Shown here: positions 38,201-48,692 of the stretch, in pieces
Numbering within the stretch: the stretch's first letter is position 1
How the letters are laid out: the number at the start of each line of letters is the position of its first letter
NCBI GenBank assembly: GCA_022702705.1
Contig: CM040428.1
Span: 94,546,287 to 94,610,286, forward strand
Direction of reading: 5' to 3'
DNA: 64,000 nucleotides
Source of the DNA: Papilionanthe hookeriana x Papilionanthe teres
Taxonomy: Eukaryota; Streptophyta; Magnoliopsida; Asparagales; Orchidaceae
Notes under the pieces: model-generated
Databases searched by the model: none
Told to the model about the DNA's origin: nothing
Seen by the model: the letters and a program-made list of their open reading frames with translations, nothing else
Translations under genes and position numbers: made by a program

Positions 38201-40036
38201 GACAAGAAGTGAGGAAGTAAGAGAGAGGAAGAGGAGCGAGAAAGGGAGGGAGTGCGAGAGAGAAATAGAGGAAGAAAGAGTAAAGGAAGAGATAACGTAA
38301 GAGAGAGAGGGAGCGAGCGAGTAGAGAATTGTGTAAGTGAGAGAAGAGAGAGCAAGAGAGAGGGAATGAGAGAGAGATATATATAGGAAATGAGAGGGGG
38401 AGAGGGAGAATGATGCTTATGTAAGAGGAGAGGTAGATAGGAGTTTGATAGGGAGGGAGGCATAAAGGAGGGAAGGAGGCATTGAAAGAGGGTGGGATCG
38501 AGGAGGTAAGAGAGATATATGAGCGAAAATAATAAATAATGAGATGGATATGGGGGAGAGAGTAAGATGAAAGTACCGAGAGAGTGTGCGAGGGGAGGGG
38601 AGTGAGAGATAGATGAAAAGCAAAGAGTGAACAAAGTGAGAGAAGAGAGGGAGATAAAATTATAATCAAGAGAGAGATGTAGAGGGGGCAAATGAGAGCC
38701 AAGAAAAATAAAGAGAGATTAAATAGAGAGTGGGACACAGTAAGAGAGGGGAGTTAAGAAAGTGAATGAAGAGTGAGCGGGGAGGAGAGAGTGTGGGTAG
38801 AGGGTAAGGTTCAAAAGAGTTAGGGAGAGAGGGAGTAAGAGTGCGAGTGAAACTAAAAAGAGAGAGAGGGCGAGAGTGGGATGGGGGAAAGAAGCAAGAG
38901 ACAAGTGGAGAGAGGGGGAGAAAGAATGAGAGGAGAGAGAGAGATGAGAGCAATTACAGAGAGTGAGTGAGAGAGTGAGCGCATGTAGCTTCGAAAGAGC
39001 GAGGGAGAGAGGGAGTAAGAGAATAGAGTGTGAAAGAATCGAGCATGAGAGAGAGGGAAGAGATAACGTGGGAGAGGGAGATAACGATCGAGTAGAGAAA
39101 AGTGTAAGTGAGAGAAGTGAGAGCAAGAGAGATGAAATTAGAGAGATAGATACGTAAGAAGAGGGCGGGGAGAGAGAGAGTGAATGAGTTAGTGAAGAGG
39201 GAAAGGAGAGAGGAGTTAGATAAAGGTGGTGGCATAATGAGAGGGAAGGAAGATTGAAAGAGGAAGGGATCGAGGAGGTAAGAGAGATATATGAGCAAAT
39301 AATAAATAATGAGACAGACATAAGGGAAGGGAGCAAGTTGTAAAATCAATTGAGAGAGTTTATGTGAGGGAGGGGGAGTGAGAGATAGAGGAAGAGAATG
39401 AGTGAGTAAAGTGAGAGAGAAGAGAGGGAGATAGAATTATGAGCAAGGGAAATGAGAACAAAGCAACAACAAAGAGAGATGAAATCGAGAGTGAGAGAGC
39501 ATAAGAGAGGGAGTGAAGAAAGGGATTGAAGAGTGAAATGGATGGAGAGAAGGTACACAGAAATAAGAGAGAGAAGAGAGACTCAAGATATAACAGAGTA
39601 AGAGGTAGTGAGAGGGAGATATAGAGGGATATATGGAGAGGATGGAAGGAGAGAGGGAGCTGTAGAATAAAGATCAAGAGAGTGAACGGTGTAGTGCAAG
39701 AGAAAGATATATAAATAAAGGAAAGAGCGAGAATAAGTAAGGAAAAGAAGTGACATACATTGGAGAGATTTAAAGAGCTAGAAGGGAGTGAAAGAGAGGG
39801 GGGAGAAAAAAGGTGTGAGATGAATGAATTAATGAGAGAAAGCGAAGACGTAGAGAGAGAGAAAGACAGAGAGAGTTAAGATGCTGGATCAAAGAGAGAG
39901 AAAATACGGAGGGAGGGAGAGAGTGTGTGAGGGCGAGGAGAGAAAGAAGAGAATGAGGGCAACATAAGAGAGAGATATTTAATAAAGTGTGTGGGAGCAT
40001 CGCTGTAAAGAGAAAGTAATAGAGATATGTAGGGAC

Positions 40037-42131
40037 CTACTTCCTCTCTTTATGTCTCTTTATTCTCTCTTCCACTTTCTCTCTTCCCCACTTCCTCTTT
40101 CTTTCTTTCATTCTCTCTTTCTTTTACCAACGCTTTTTCTTCCTCACTCATTCTTCTTGTGTCTCTCTATACTCCCTCACTCCCCAGTTCTCTAACTCAC
40201 TTTCTCTCTCTGGGCCTTCCCTCTCGCCTTTTCCTTGTCGCTATCTATCTCTTCACTCTCATGAACAGATTCTGTGTCTCCTTTTCTCTTTCTCCCTCTC
40301 CCACACCTCTCCCACACTTCTCCCACCGCCTCTCCTACTTTTATCTAGCTCCCCTCGCTCCCTTCTTCTCTCTCTTTGCCATGCTTTATCCCTCTCTCTT
40401 TTCTATATCTTTCTTTATGCCCCTTTCTCTCCGTGGCCTCCTCCCTACCGTTCTTTCAACCTCTTACCTTCCCTCACTTTTTCTCTCTCTCAATTTATTT
40501 AGTTCCCTTATTTATTCGTCGGTTCTGGCTCGTTATCGTTCGAAATATAAAAATAATTTAAAATAATTATATATAAAAAAATTTATGATATTTTAAAAAT
40601 AATTATATATTATAAAAATTTATCATATTTTAAATAATTAAACTTCTATAAATTATAATATATGATAAATTATTAATAACAATAATAATATTATAGTATT
40701 AATTTTATTAATATAAATATTATAATATTATAATTAATATATTATACTATATATTAAAATAAAACCCTAATCAAAACCCTAAACGCCTCATCTGGGTTTG
40801 CTCACTGGTGAAGCATGGTTACCCGATTCAGACGAAATACCCGATCAATTTGCTTCATTTTGAGGAAGTATCCTATCAAAGCTGTGTGGCCGTTAAAAAG
40901 CTCGTTGTTCGGCGCAACGCTCGTGTTCGGCTCGCCGCAAAGCTCGTGCTCTTTTTTGAGATAAGCAAACGAACAAACACGACGTTGATGTGTTCGAACA
41001 TTTCAAACACGACTGAGCCAAATTGTTTCGCATTTGCTCCTGCTCGTTTACACCCCTACTCACACTGCTCCCTCTCCCACACTATCTCCTTCTCATCTCC
41101 CTCCCTCTCTCTCTTCATCTCTAGACCTTTCCATAATCTATATGTATGTATATTCTCTCCCTCTCTCAAAATATCTTTATCTCCCCATTATTTTTCTCCC
41201 ACTCTCTCTCATTTGTTTTGTCTCTCTCTTACTTATATTATGATAATACCGTCTCTCATTTTTTTCTACCATCTTTCACCCACAACCATTCTCTCTTACA
41301 TTCTTCTTTCACTCCATCCTTCACTTCCTCTCTTCCCTCAATATCTCTTCTCTCTTCCTTTCTCTCTCATTCTCTATTAAATTTCACTCTCACTTTACTT
41401 TCTCTCTTTCTCACCCCTTTTCTTTGTCTTTCTCTCTCTCAATCTCCCTCCTCCTACTTTACCCCTATCACCGTCTCCTCTTTTATCACTCTCTTCTCTC
41501 CCACTCTCTCTCACTCACTCGTCTTCGTAGTCCTTCCCTCATTTCAACATAACTCACTCCCTTTTTCTTTTCTACCTTTATTATCTCTCTCACTTACTCT
41601 CTATACTATTGCTCCATCTTCTCTAACTACTTCTCTTCATCCATCCTTTCACTCTCTCTTCTCTCTCCTCCCTCCCTTCCATTCTCACTTACACTTTCTT
41701 CTATCTCTCTCACTCACTTCTCTCCCTCTATCCCCCTTCCTTCTCCCTCTCTCCCTTTATAACTTCTCTCTCTAACTCTTTTTCATCCATTCTTTGCTCT
41801 CCCTTTCTCTCCCCTTCTCACTAACTCTCTTTGATTTATTTTCCAGCACTCTTTATTTCTTCTCTCACACTATCTCTCCTCGCTTGCTCGCTTCTTTTCA
41901 ATCTTTCTCATGACCTTTCTTTACCTCTCCATTTATTTATATTTACCACTCATTCTATATCTTATACTCTCTATCAAATCTCTCTTTCACACTCTTTTGC
42001 TCTCTTACATTGCCTTTTGTTCTCTCTCTTTCTCTCACTCTATCCCTCGCTCTCTCTAGCACTCCCTATTCCCCATTCTCTCTCTCCATCCCCAACTTCC
42101 TCTCTATCGCTTCCATCCCCTCCCAATGTCC
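40037..42131 (-). repeat. Pyrimidine-rich (CT) block Y3, interrupted
   Basis: C/T-rich flanks at 40,037-40,517 and 41,060-42,131 surround a unique insert. The right flank resembles the region near 61,190-61,300 ('ctctcaaaatatct' after an AT/GT-rich run). No gene is supported. It ends at 'tccgga' near 42,131. Confidence 0.85.
40518..41059. mobile_element. Unique AT-rich insert; possible non-autonomous DNA transposon remnant
   Basis: This is the first non-GA/CT sequence in the window. About 220 bases (40,546-40,765) are nearly pure A/T. Next come two 'aaaaccctaa' motifs (40,761 and 40,773) and mixed sequence, then a stretch rich in 'gctcgt', 'ggctcg' and 'cgaac'. The right end is 'gctcgtttacacccctac' (41,042-41,059). 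Ends reading TAGGGGTGTAAACGAGC on the opposite strand are, as I recall, common on hAT-like repeats of plants. I see no matching left terminus and no clear 8-bp target duplication, so the left end may be lost. One frame starts near 40,808 and runs into the CT repeat, and I do not recognise its protein. Identity as hAT is inference. Confidence 0.45.
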
Positions 42132-44092
42132 GGATGGAGAGAGTAGGAGAGATTTCGTGCGAGAAATAGAAAAGAAGAGAGGGAAGGGACAACAGAGAGG
42201 AAAGAGAGAAATAGAAGAGAGAGAGTTACGTAACAAGATAAATTATAAAGAAAGCGAATGGGAAGAATGGGGGTGAGAATGAGAGAGGAAGGAGCAAAGT
42301 AGGAAGAGAAAGAGCGAGATAAAGGGAGAGAAGGAGAGTGAGGGAATGTAGAGAAAGTGAAAGTGAGCAAGAGAGAGAATTAGAGAATGAGAGAAAATGA
42401 GAGAGCGATGAAGATCGAGAAGAGAAAGAGGAGAGCTCTGGGAGGCAAGCGAGAGAATCAAGAGAGAGTGCGGAAGGAGGGAAGGGAGATAACAGAGAAA
42501 GAGAGAGTGTAGGAAAGTGTGAGAAGATTAATAGAGAAGTTGACGGAGAATAGAGAGTGAGAGCAAGAAGATGATAGAAATAGGAGAGAGAATAGAGATT
42601 GGGGAAAGAGATAAAGAGAGGGAACAAGAGTGAGAGTTAAGCCGAAGAAAGAGAGGGCGGAAGAGAGAGTAAGAGAAAGGGAGTAAGAGAGAATGATAGA
42701 GGGAACAAGTGAGAGAGAGTGAAAGGGTGAGATAGCAATAGAGAAAGAGAGAGAAGAGAATGAGAGTAAGAATGATAGTGAAATTAAAGAAAGTGAGAGA
42801 GCCACGATGGCAGAGAGACAAAAGGAGAATGAAACGAGAAATGATAGAGAGTGAGGTATGAGAGGGAAAGAGAGAGAAATAGAGAGCGGAATAAGGGAAG
42901 AAAGGAATAAATAATATGAGAGAAGAGGGTGAGAAAGCAAAGAGATAGAGAGAATGAGAAGAATGTAGAGAGAGATCGAGTGATGGATATAAAGGAGATA
43001 AAGAGAGAAAAGAGAGGAAGAGAGAGCACGGCGCGAGAGAGAAAGATGTTGGAAGTGAGACATAGTGAGAAAGGAAGAGAGGGAGAACAGAGATAGAGGA
43101 AAAGAGTAAAGAGAGTGAGAAGATAGCAAGGGATAAATAAAGCGAGAGAGAAAGAGAGAAAGAATAGAGAGTGATAGATATAGTAAGAAAGGGTGAGAGT
43201 GAGAAAGAGAGATGTAGGCAAGAGTAAGGGAGAGAGTGAGAGATTGGAGACCTTATGGAAGAGAGAAAGAATGAAAGATCGGGTAGAGGGAGAGAGGGAA
43301 GTAAGAGAGGAAACGATATTTATAAAAGGAGATGTGAGCAAGAGGGCACAAGGAGGGGGAGAGAGAAGGAGAGAGATTGAGATAAGAGAGAGTGGGAGGG
43401 GTGAGAAGTGGAATGGAGAGAGGGGAAAGAAAGAATGAGGGAGAGTGGGAGAGATATAGAAAGAAGATAAAGTGAGAGAAGGGTAAAAAGAAAGAAATAG
43501 AGAGAGGTGAAAGAGAGCATGAGTGGTGAAAAGAAAGAGATGCAGAGACGCCGAGATGCCGCGAGAGAGAACAGAGAGAAGAGAAAGTGAGAGAAGAGAG
43601 AGAAAGAGAGAGAATTTGGAGAGAGCAATGGAGAAAATGAGAGAGGGGAAGGAGGGAGATAGATTAAGTGTAAGAGAAGAGCAAAGAGTGATAGGGTAAA
43701 GGGAGAAAAAGGGAAGGAGGGGGATTGAAATTGGGAGGGAGAGAAGATAATGAGTCAAAAGGAGAGAATGAGAGGGGGAGATGGAGAGGGAGTGAGGAAG
43801 AAAAGAGGGAGTGAGGGAGAAAGAGGAGAACATGGAAGGGAGGGTAGCAGAGGGGAGACAATGAGAGAGAGGGGACGAGAGAGAGGGCGAGAGAAAGGAG
43901 AGGAGAGCAAGAGAGAAATAAAGAAAAATGAAAGTGAGAGAAAAAAGAGCAAGTGAGGGGGAATGAGAGAGAGTTATAAGAAAATGAGAGGGAAAGATAG
44001 GAGCTAACAAGTGAGTACAAGAAGAGAGAGAGGGAGAAAGAGAGGGAGGGTCAAGATCGAAAAAGGGAGGTATCGAGGAGGAAGGAGAGATG

Positions 44093-44330
44093 TATGAGAG
44101 AAAATAATAAATAATGAGATAGGTAGCGAGTACGTAGAGAAAGATGTGAGAGTAATTAAGAGATTGTTTGTGAGGGAGGGAGTGTGAGAGAGTGTGTGAT
44201 AGATAGAGGGAGAGAAAGAGTGAGCAAAGAGAGTGAAGAGAGGCAGATAGAAGATATATCAAGAGATGTAGACATGTGAGTGTGCCAGTGCTGGCATACA
44301 ACAATACGTAGAGTCAACAGAGTGAGAGAG

Positions 44331-44361
<31 letters not shown>

Positions 44362-45040
44362 GCAAGAGAGCAAGATAAGATAGATTGAAGAGTGAAAGGG
44401 CGAGAGACAGGGAGAGAGGGTATGCGTAAATCACTGTAGAGGAGAGAGACTCTCATGGAATGCAGAGCAAATGACAGACTAAGAGGTAGATAGAACGAGA
44501 GAGGGAGGGAGAAAAGACATAGCGAGAGATTAAATTAATGAAAAGGGAAAGAGTGAGGGAGAAAGAGAGAGAGATACTAAGAGAAAGTGTGAGTAAAGTG
44601 ATAAGAGAGTGAAAAAAAAGAGAGCAAGAGATAGTGTGTCATATATAAGAAGAGAGCAACAGAGAAAGAAAAAGTGATAGAGTATAAATTGAGAAAAGCG
44701 AGAGAGAAAGAGAGTGGTGAAGAGAGAGAATGATGGAGGGACTGATAGAGAAGGAAGAAAGTGGAAGCGAGAGAGGAAGAGGGAGGAAGAAAGATGTGGA
44801 CAGAGAGTGAGAGAGATGGAGAGAAGAGGTACAAAATGAGATTTAGTGGGAGAGATGGGGGTGACCGGGAATGTGAGTGAGAGAGAGAGGAGAGTGCTTG
44901 TGAGAGAGAAAGAGAGAGCAAGAGGGGGAGAGGAAGGGAGGGAAATGAAGGGAGGGGGAAGAATGGGAGAGAGAGATTGAGAGGAGAGAGAGGAGTGAGC
45001 GCTATAAAAGAGAAAAGCATGAGAGTAACATGGAGCGAGA
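44093..45040 (+). repeat. Higher-order unit copy (A, H, D, C)
   Basis: A ('tatgagagaaaataataaat') is at 44,093, H ('gattaaattaatgaaa') at 44,528, D ('ggtacaaaatgagattta') at 44,828, and C ('gtaacatggagcgag') at 45,025. Spacings are 435, 300 and 197. The longer A-to-H distance fits the extra bases near 44,262-44,325. Confidence 0.8.
44262..44325. other. Small mixed-base insertion with short hairpin
   Basis: About 60 bases of non-purine sequence absent from sister copies of the unit. They include 'tgccagtgctggca' (44,283-44,296), which has perfect 6-bp inverted arms around TG. I do not recognise it. It could be a footprint, filler DNA or a small insertion. Confidence 0.5.
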
Positions 45041-46230
45041 AAGAGAGGAAACGAGGGGAGTATGTGTATGAAAGTGAAACTGAAGATGGCAGGAAGAGGA
45101 ATGAGAAAGGGAGAGTGTGAGAGAGAAATGGAGAGAAGAGATATGGCAAGGGGAAGAGAGAGCAAGAAATAACGTTAGATGGAGGGTTTGGGGAGGAGGA
45201 GTGAGACAAAGAGAGAGGGAGAGAAAAAGGGAGAAGAGAGGGCAAAAGAAAAAGAAAGAGAGAAAAAGCTGTGGAGTAAGAATGAGAGTGAAATTGAAGA
45301 GAGGGAGCCAAGAAGGAGAGAGATAAAATAGAGAAATAGAGAAAAAATAGATTGTGAGGTAAACGAGGGAATAGAGAGAGGAATAAGGAGAGGCATGGAA
45401 GTAATAAACAATAAGAAAGAAAAAGGGGGTGAGAAATATAAGAAATGGGAGACTATGGACTCATCTATTCACTCCCTCTCCCTCCCTCTCGTTTTCTCCA
45501 TTGCTCCCTAATTCCCTCCCTCGCTGACTCTCCCTCTTGCTGTCACTCCTACCTCTCTCTCTTTCTCTTTCGTACTCTCAATCCTCCCTTCCACTTTCTA
45601 TACCTATCTCGCTCACACTCTTTGTTCTCTCGTCAACTCTCTCTTACTCTTCTCACTCCTCTTCCTGTATACCCCACTCTCTTTCTCTATTTCTCTCATT
45701 CCCTCATTCGTCACTCTCTCTAACACTCTTTACCAATTTTATTTTCTCGACTATCTCTCTTTTCTCAATCTCCCTCTCATTCTCCGTCTCATTCTCTTAT
45801 TCTCCCTCCCTCTATCTTGCCCACTGCTTTCACCATCCCGACTCATTCTCCTTCTCTCCCTATATCTCTAAATCTCAATTCCTCCTTCACACCCTTACGT
45901 CCTCTCCTCTGCCCCTCTGTTTTTCTCTCGCCGCTCTCTCACTCTATATTTCACCATCTCTCTCCATCTTCTATTTTCATACTTTCTCTCACTCCCCCAC
46001 TCTTGCTTCCTTACCTCCCACCATCCCTCTTCCTCTCTCGCTCTTTCTTTCTCTTTTTCACTCGCTTTCCACCTCTCTCTCCTCGAACTCTCTTTCACTT
46101 CATTCCCCCTCTCTCTCCTACTAAATCTCATTTTATACCCTTTCTCATCCTCTCTTACTCTCCCTCCCTCTATCTCTCTCTCTTCCTCTCTCTCTATATG
46201 TCCTCTAACACTTTCTTTCCTTCTACCCTT

Positions 46231-47057
46231 AACATCTCTCCCATGTCTCTTCTCTCTCTCTCACACTCACACTCTCTACATTTCTCTCCCTTGTCTCTCA
46301 CTCTCATTCCACCTTCATTATTGCATGTTTCTACTCAATCTCTATTTATCTCTCTTCTCCGTTGCTCTCTCTCTCTCATTACTCGACTCTTTTTCTCCTT
46401 CTAACTCCTTTTTCGTCTCCCTCCCGCCTCCCCCTTCTCTCTCCTCCCCTCATTCCTTCTCTCTTCTCAGCTTTGCTCCTCATCTCTCCCTCATTATTTC
46501 TTACTCTCATTCATTGTCTTCTCTCCTTTTTCCTCTCACTCTCTCTCTCTCTTTCTCTCCAATTTACACTCTCTCACTAAGTCTTCCTCTAGCTACCTTT
46601 CTCGCTCTTTCTTCTCTCTCTTTCCTCTTCTCTCTCTCTCACTCTCTCTCTCTCTCTCTCTTCACCCTTAACATCTCTCTCTCCCATGTCTCTTCTCTCA
46701 CACTCTCTCACTTACATTTCTCTCCCTTTGTCTCTCACTCTCATTCCACCTTTCATTATTGCATTGTTTCTCACTAATCTCTATTTATCTCTCTTCTCTG
46801 TCACTCTCTCTTCTCTCTCATTACTCGACTCTTTTTTCTCCTTCTAACTCCCTTTCTCGCTCCCTCCCGCCTCCCCTTCTCTCCCTCCCTCTCATTCCTT
46901 CTCTCTTCTCGCTCCTCATCTCTCCCTCATTATTTCTTACTCTCATTCATCGTCTTCTCTTTTCCTCTCACTCTCTTTCTCTCCAATTTACACTCTCTCA
47001 CTAAGTCTTCCTCTAGCTACCTTTCGCTTCTTCTTCTCTCTTCCTCTCTCTCTCTCA

Positions 47058-47108
<51 letters not shown>
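46231..47108 (+). repeat. 439-bp tandem duplication
   Basis: Units start at 46,231 and 46,670 with 'aacatctctc'. They stay closely matched through 'cattccacctt', 'cattactcgactctttt', 'ctccctcccgcctcccc', 'cattatttcttactctcatt' and 'actaagtcttcctctagc'. The match is visibly better than between other family copies, so this is a young event. Confidence 0.9.
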
Positions 47109-47126
<18 letters not shown>

Positions 47127-47135
47127 TGTGTGTGT
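47043..47135 (+). repeat. (CT)n followed by (GT)n microsatellite
   Basis: Nearly pure CT dinucleotides up to 47,123, then 'gtgtgtgtgtgt' to about 47,135. Confidence 0.9.
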
Positions 47136-47198
47136 CACTCTCTTTTCAGCTCTCACTATGTTTTATGTTGTTGCTCTTTCTCCCTATCTCTCACACTT

Positions 47199-47367
47199 GT
47201 GCTCTATCTTTCCCCCTCATTATTTCTCCCTCCCAAACTCTCTCCCCCTCCTCGCCTCTCCCACTCTATCCCCAACCATCTCTCCAAGTACTTCCCTTTT
47301 TTCTTCATTCTCCTCTCTCTTCCATTATTTCCTACATCCCTTTCTCTCAACCTCATATCTTCTCTTA

Positions 47368-47415
<48 letters not shown>

Positions 47416-47423
47416 CTCAAACT

Positions 47424-47520
<97 letters not shown>

Positions 47521-48538
47521 TTTTGCTCTTCCCCACTCTCTCTTTTCTCCTCCATTTCTTATTACTATTTTTTCATTCCTCTTTTTTTCTTTGTTTCCTT
47601 ATCTCTCTATATTGCTCTTTCCTCTCTACCTCCCCTTATCTCTCGTCTCACTATTTCTCACTTTCTTATATTCTCCCTCTTCTTCCTCCCTTCTTCTTTC
47701 ACGTAGCCTCTCCTCCCTCGCTCCTTTCTTCCACACACAAGCTCTATCTCTTCCTCCCTCTTTGCTCACTCTTCACCCTTCTCGTTCACTCCTTCTCTCG
47801 AATTTCACTCTTACTCTACCTCTCTCTCCCTCACTCCCTCTCTCTCCAAATGTTTTTTTCTCTCAATTTATCTCTCTCCTCTTTCCTCTATCTCATTCCC
47901 TCTCTCCTCCCTCCATCCTCTTTCTCTAACTCTCACTCCCCCTCGACATACTCTCTCAATTGCTCTCACATTCGCTCTCTCCGTCAAATCCATTTCACTA
48001 TTTTCTATTTTCTCTCTCAACCATCATCTTCCTCTCGATCCCTCCCCCTTAAGAGGTGAGAGAGAGTTGCGAGATAGGTGTGAGGTAGAAAGAGTGGGAG
48101 GAAGGATTGAAAGAGGGATGGATCTAGAGGAAAGAGAGACATATGAGAAAAAAAAATAATGATGGATTTTGAGTAGAGAGAGCAAGATGAGAGGAAATTG
48201 AGAGAGTATGTGTGAGGGAGTGAGAGTGAGAGAGAGAAAGAGTTAGTAAAGAGAGAGAAGAGAGGGTGATGATGAGCAAGAAAGAGGATAGAGGGAGGGC
48301 ACAGAGAGCAAGCAAATGATAAAGAGACATGAAATAAAGAATGAAAGAGTGAGCAAGAGGGAGTGAACTAGAACAGAGAGTAGAGTAAGGGAGTGATAAG
48401 GATGAAGTGGGAGTGCCAAAGGGTGAAAAGGAGAGAGGAGTGAGAAGAAATAATGAGAGAAGAGTGACTCACGAAAAGATAAAGCAAAAGGTTGGAAGTG
48501 AGAGGTGGAGAGAGGGAGATATAGAGGAGGATATAGAG
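47199..48538 (+). repeat. Direct segmental duplication, copy 2 (spans a strand switch)
   Basis: Same-orientation homologue of 8,889-10,190, with the CT-to-GA switch at the equivalent place. It differs by an expanded (CT)n tract at 47,370-47,514 and by lacking the 86-bp tandem copy. Its right end abuts the retrotransposon remnant at 48,546. Confidence 0.8.
47370..47514 (+). repeat. Long (CT)n microsatellite, interrupted once
   Basis: Pure TC dinucleotides at 47,370-47,412 and 47,426-47,514, separated by 'aatctcaaactag'. The homologous point near 9,060 has only short CT runs, so the tract expanded in this copy. Confidence 0.95.
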
Positions 48539-48545
48539 AGGGGCA
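48051..48545 (+). repeat. Purine-rich (GA) block R5, part left of the retrotransposon
   Basis: G/A-rich sequence from the switch at 'cttaag' (48,050) to the retrotransposon edge. It matches 9,699-10,190. Landmark A is near 48,140. No gene is seen. Confidence 0.85.
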
Positions 48546-48548
48546 TGT

Positions 48549-48692
48549 GATGTAAATGATGTTATTGGCGGCGATGACACGACCTCAAGAGAAGATTTAA
48601 TTCAAGTTCCATGTGGGCCAATTACTAGATGTCAGTGTAAAGGGGTCAAGAAAGCTCTTACGGATTATTCTTTAGGCTTGGACTCAACCTAA
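48549..48692 (+). pseudogene. Retrotransposon polyprotein C-terminal fragment
   Basis: An open run of 47 codons ends at TAA 48,690-48,692. It contains 'VPCGPITR' (48,606-48,629) followed by a basic stretch. A Gly-Pro-(Ile/Met)-Thr-Arg motif followed by basic residues is, from general knowledge, typical of the extreme C-terminus of plant Ty3/gypsy polyproteins, downstream of integrase. The frame has no start of its own and begins exactly where the GA repeat ends. About 300 residues that should lie between integrase and this tail are absent from the window. Confidence 0.7.

Larger units (their letters stand above)
28797..40036 (+). repeat. Purine-rich (GA) block R3
   Basis: An 11-kb G/A-rich block starting at the junction 'atctctgagagat'. 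No gene is supported. The first 6.4 kb is two abutting inverted-duplication arms that meet near 31,500 without a strand change. The remainder carries landmark A copies near 37,299, 38,520 and 39,285. It ends at 'gtagggacctac' near 40,036. Confidence 0.9.
42132..45460 (+). repeat. Purine-rich (GA) block R4
   Basis: G/A-rich block of 3.3 kb between switches at 42,131 and 45,460. It carries one full landmark set at 44,093-45,040 and a small non-purine insert near 44,262. No gene is supported. Confidence 0.9.
45461..48050 (-). repeat. Pyrimidine-rich (CT) block Y4
   Basis: C/T-rich block containing a 439-bp tandem duplication, the longest pure (CT)n runs of the window, and the left half of the direct segmental duplication. 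No gene is supported; the long Ser/Leu frames are repeat translation. Confidence 0.9.

Noticed and set aside
40761..40784. Interstitial telomere repeat
   Set aside because: Only two separated 'aaaccctaa' motifs with no tandem array. They are better described as telo-box-like motifs or chance.
47325..47555. Arg/Glu-rich open frame resembling a charged coiled-coil protein
   Set aside because: It is the direct translation of a (GA)n microsatellite as repeating Arg-Glu.
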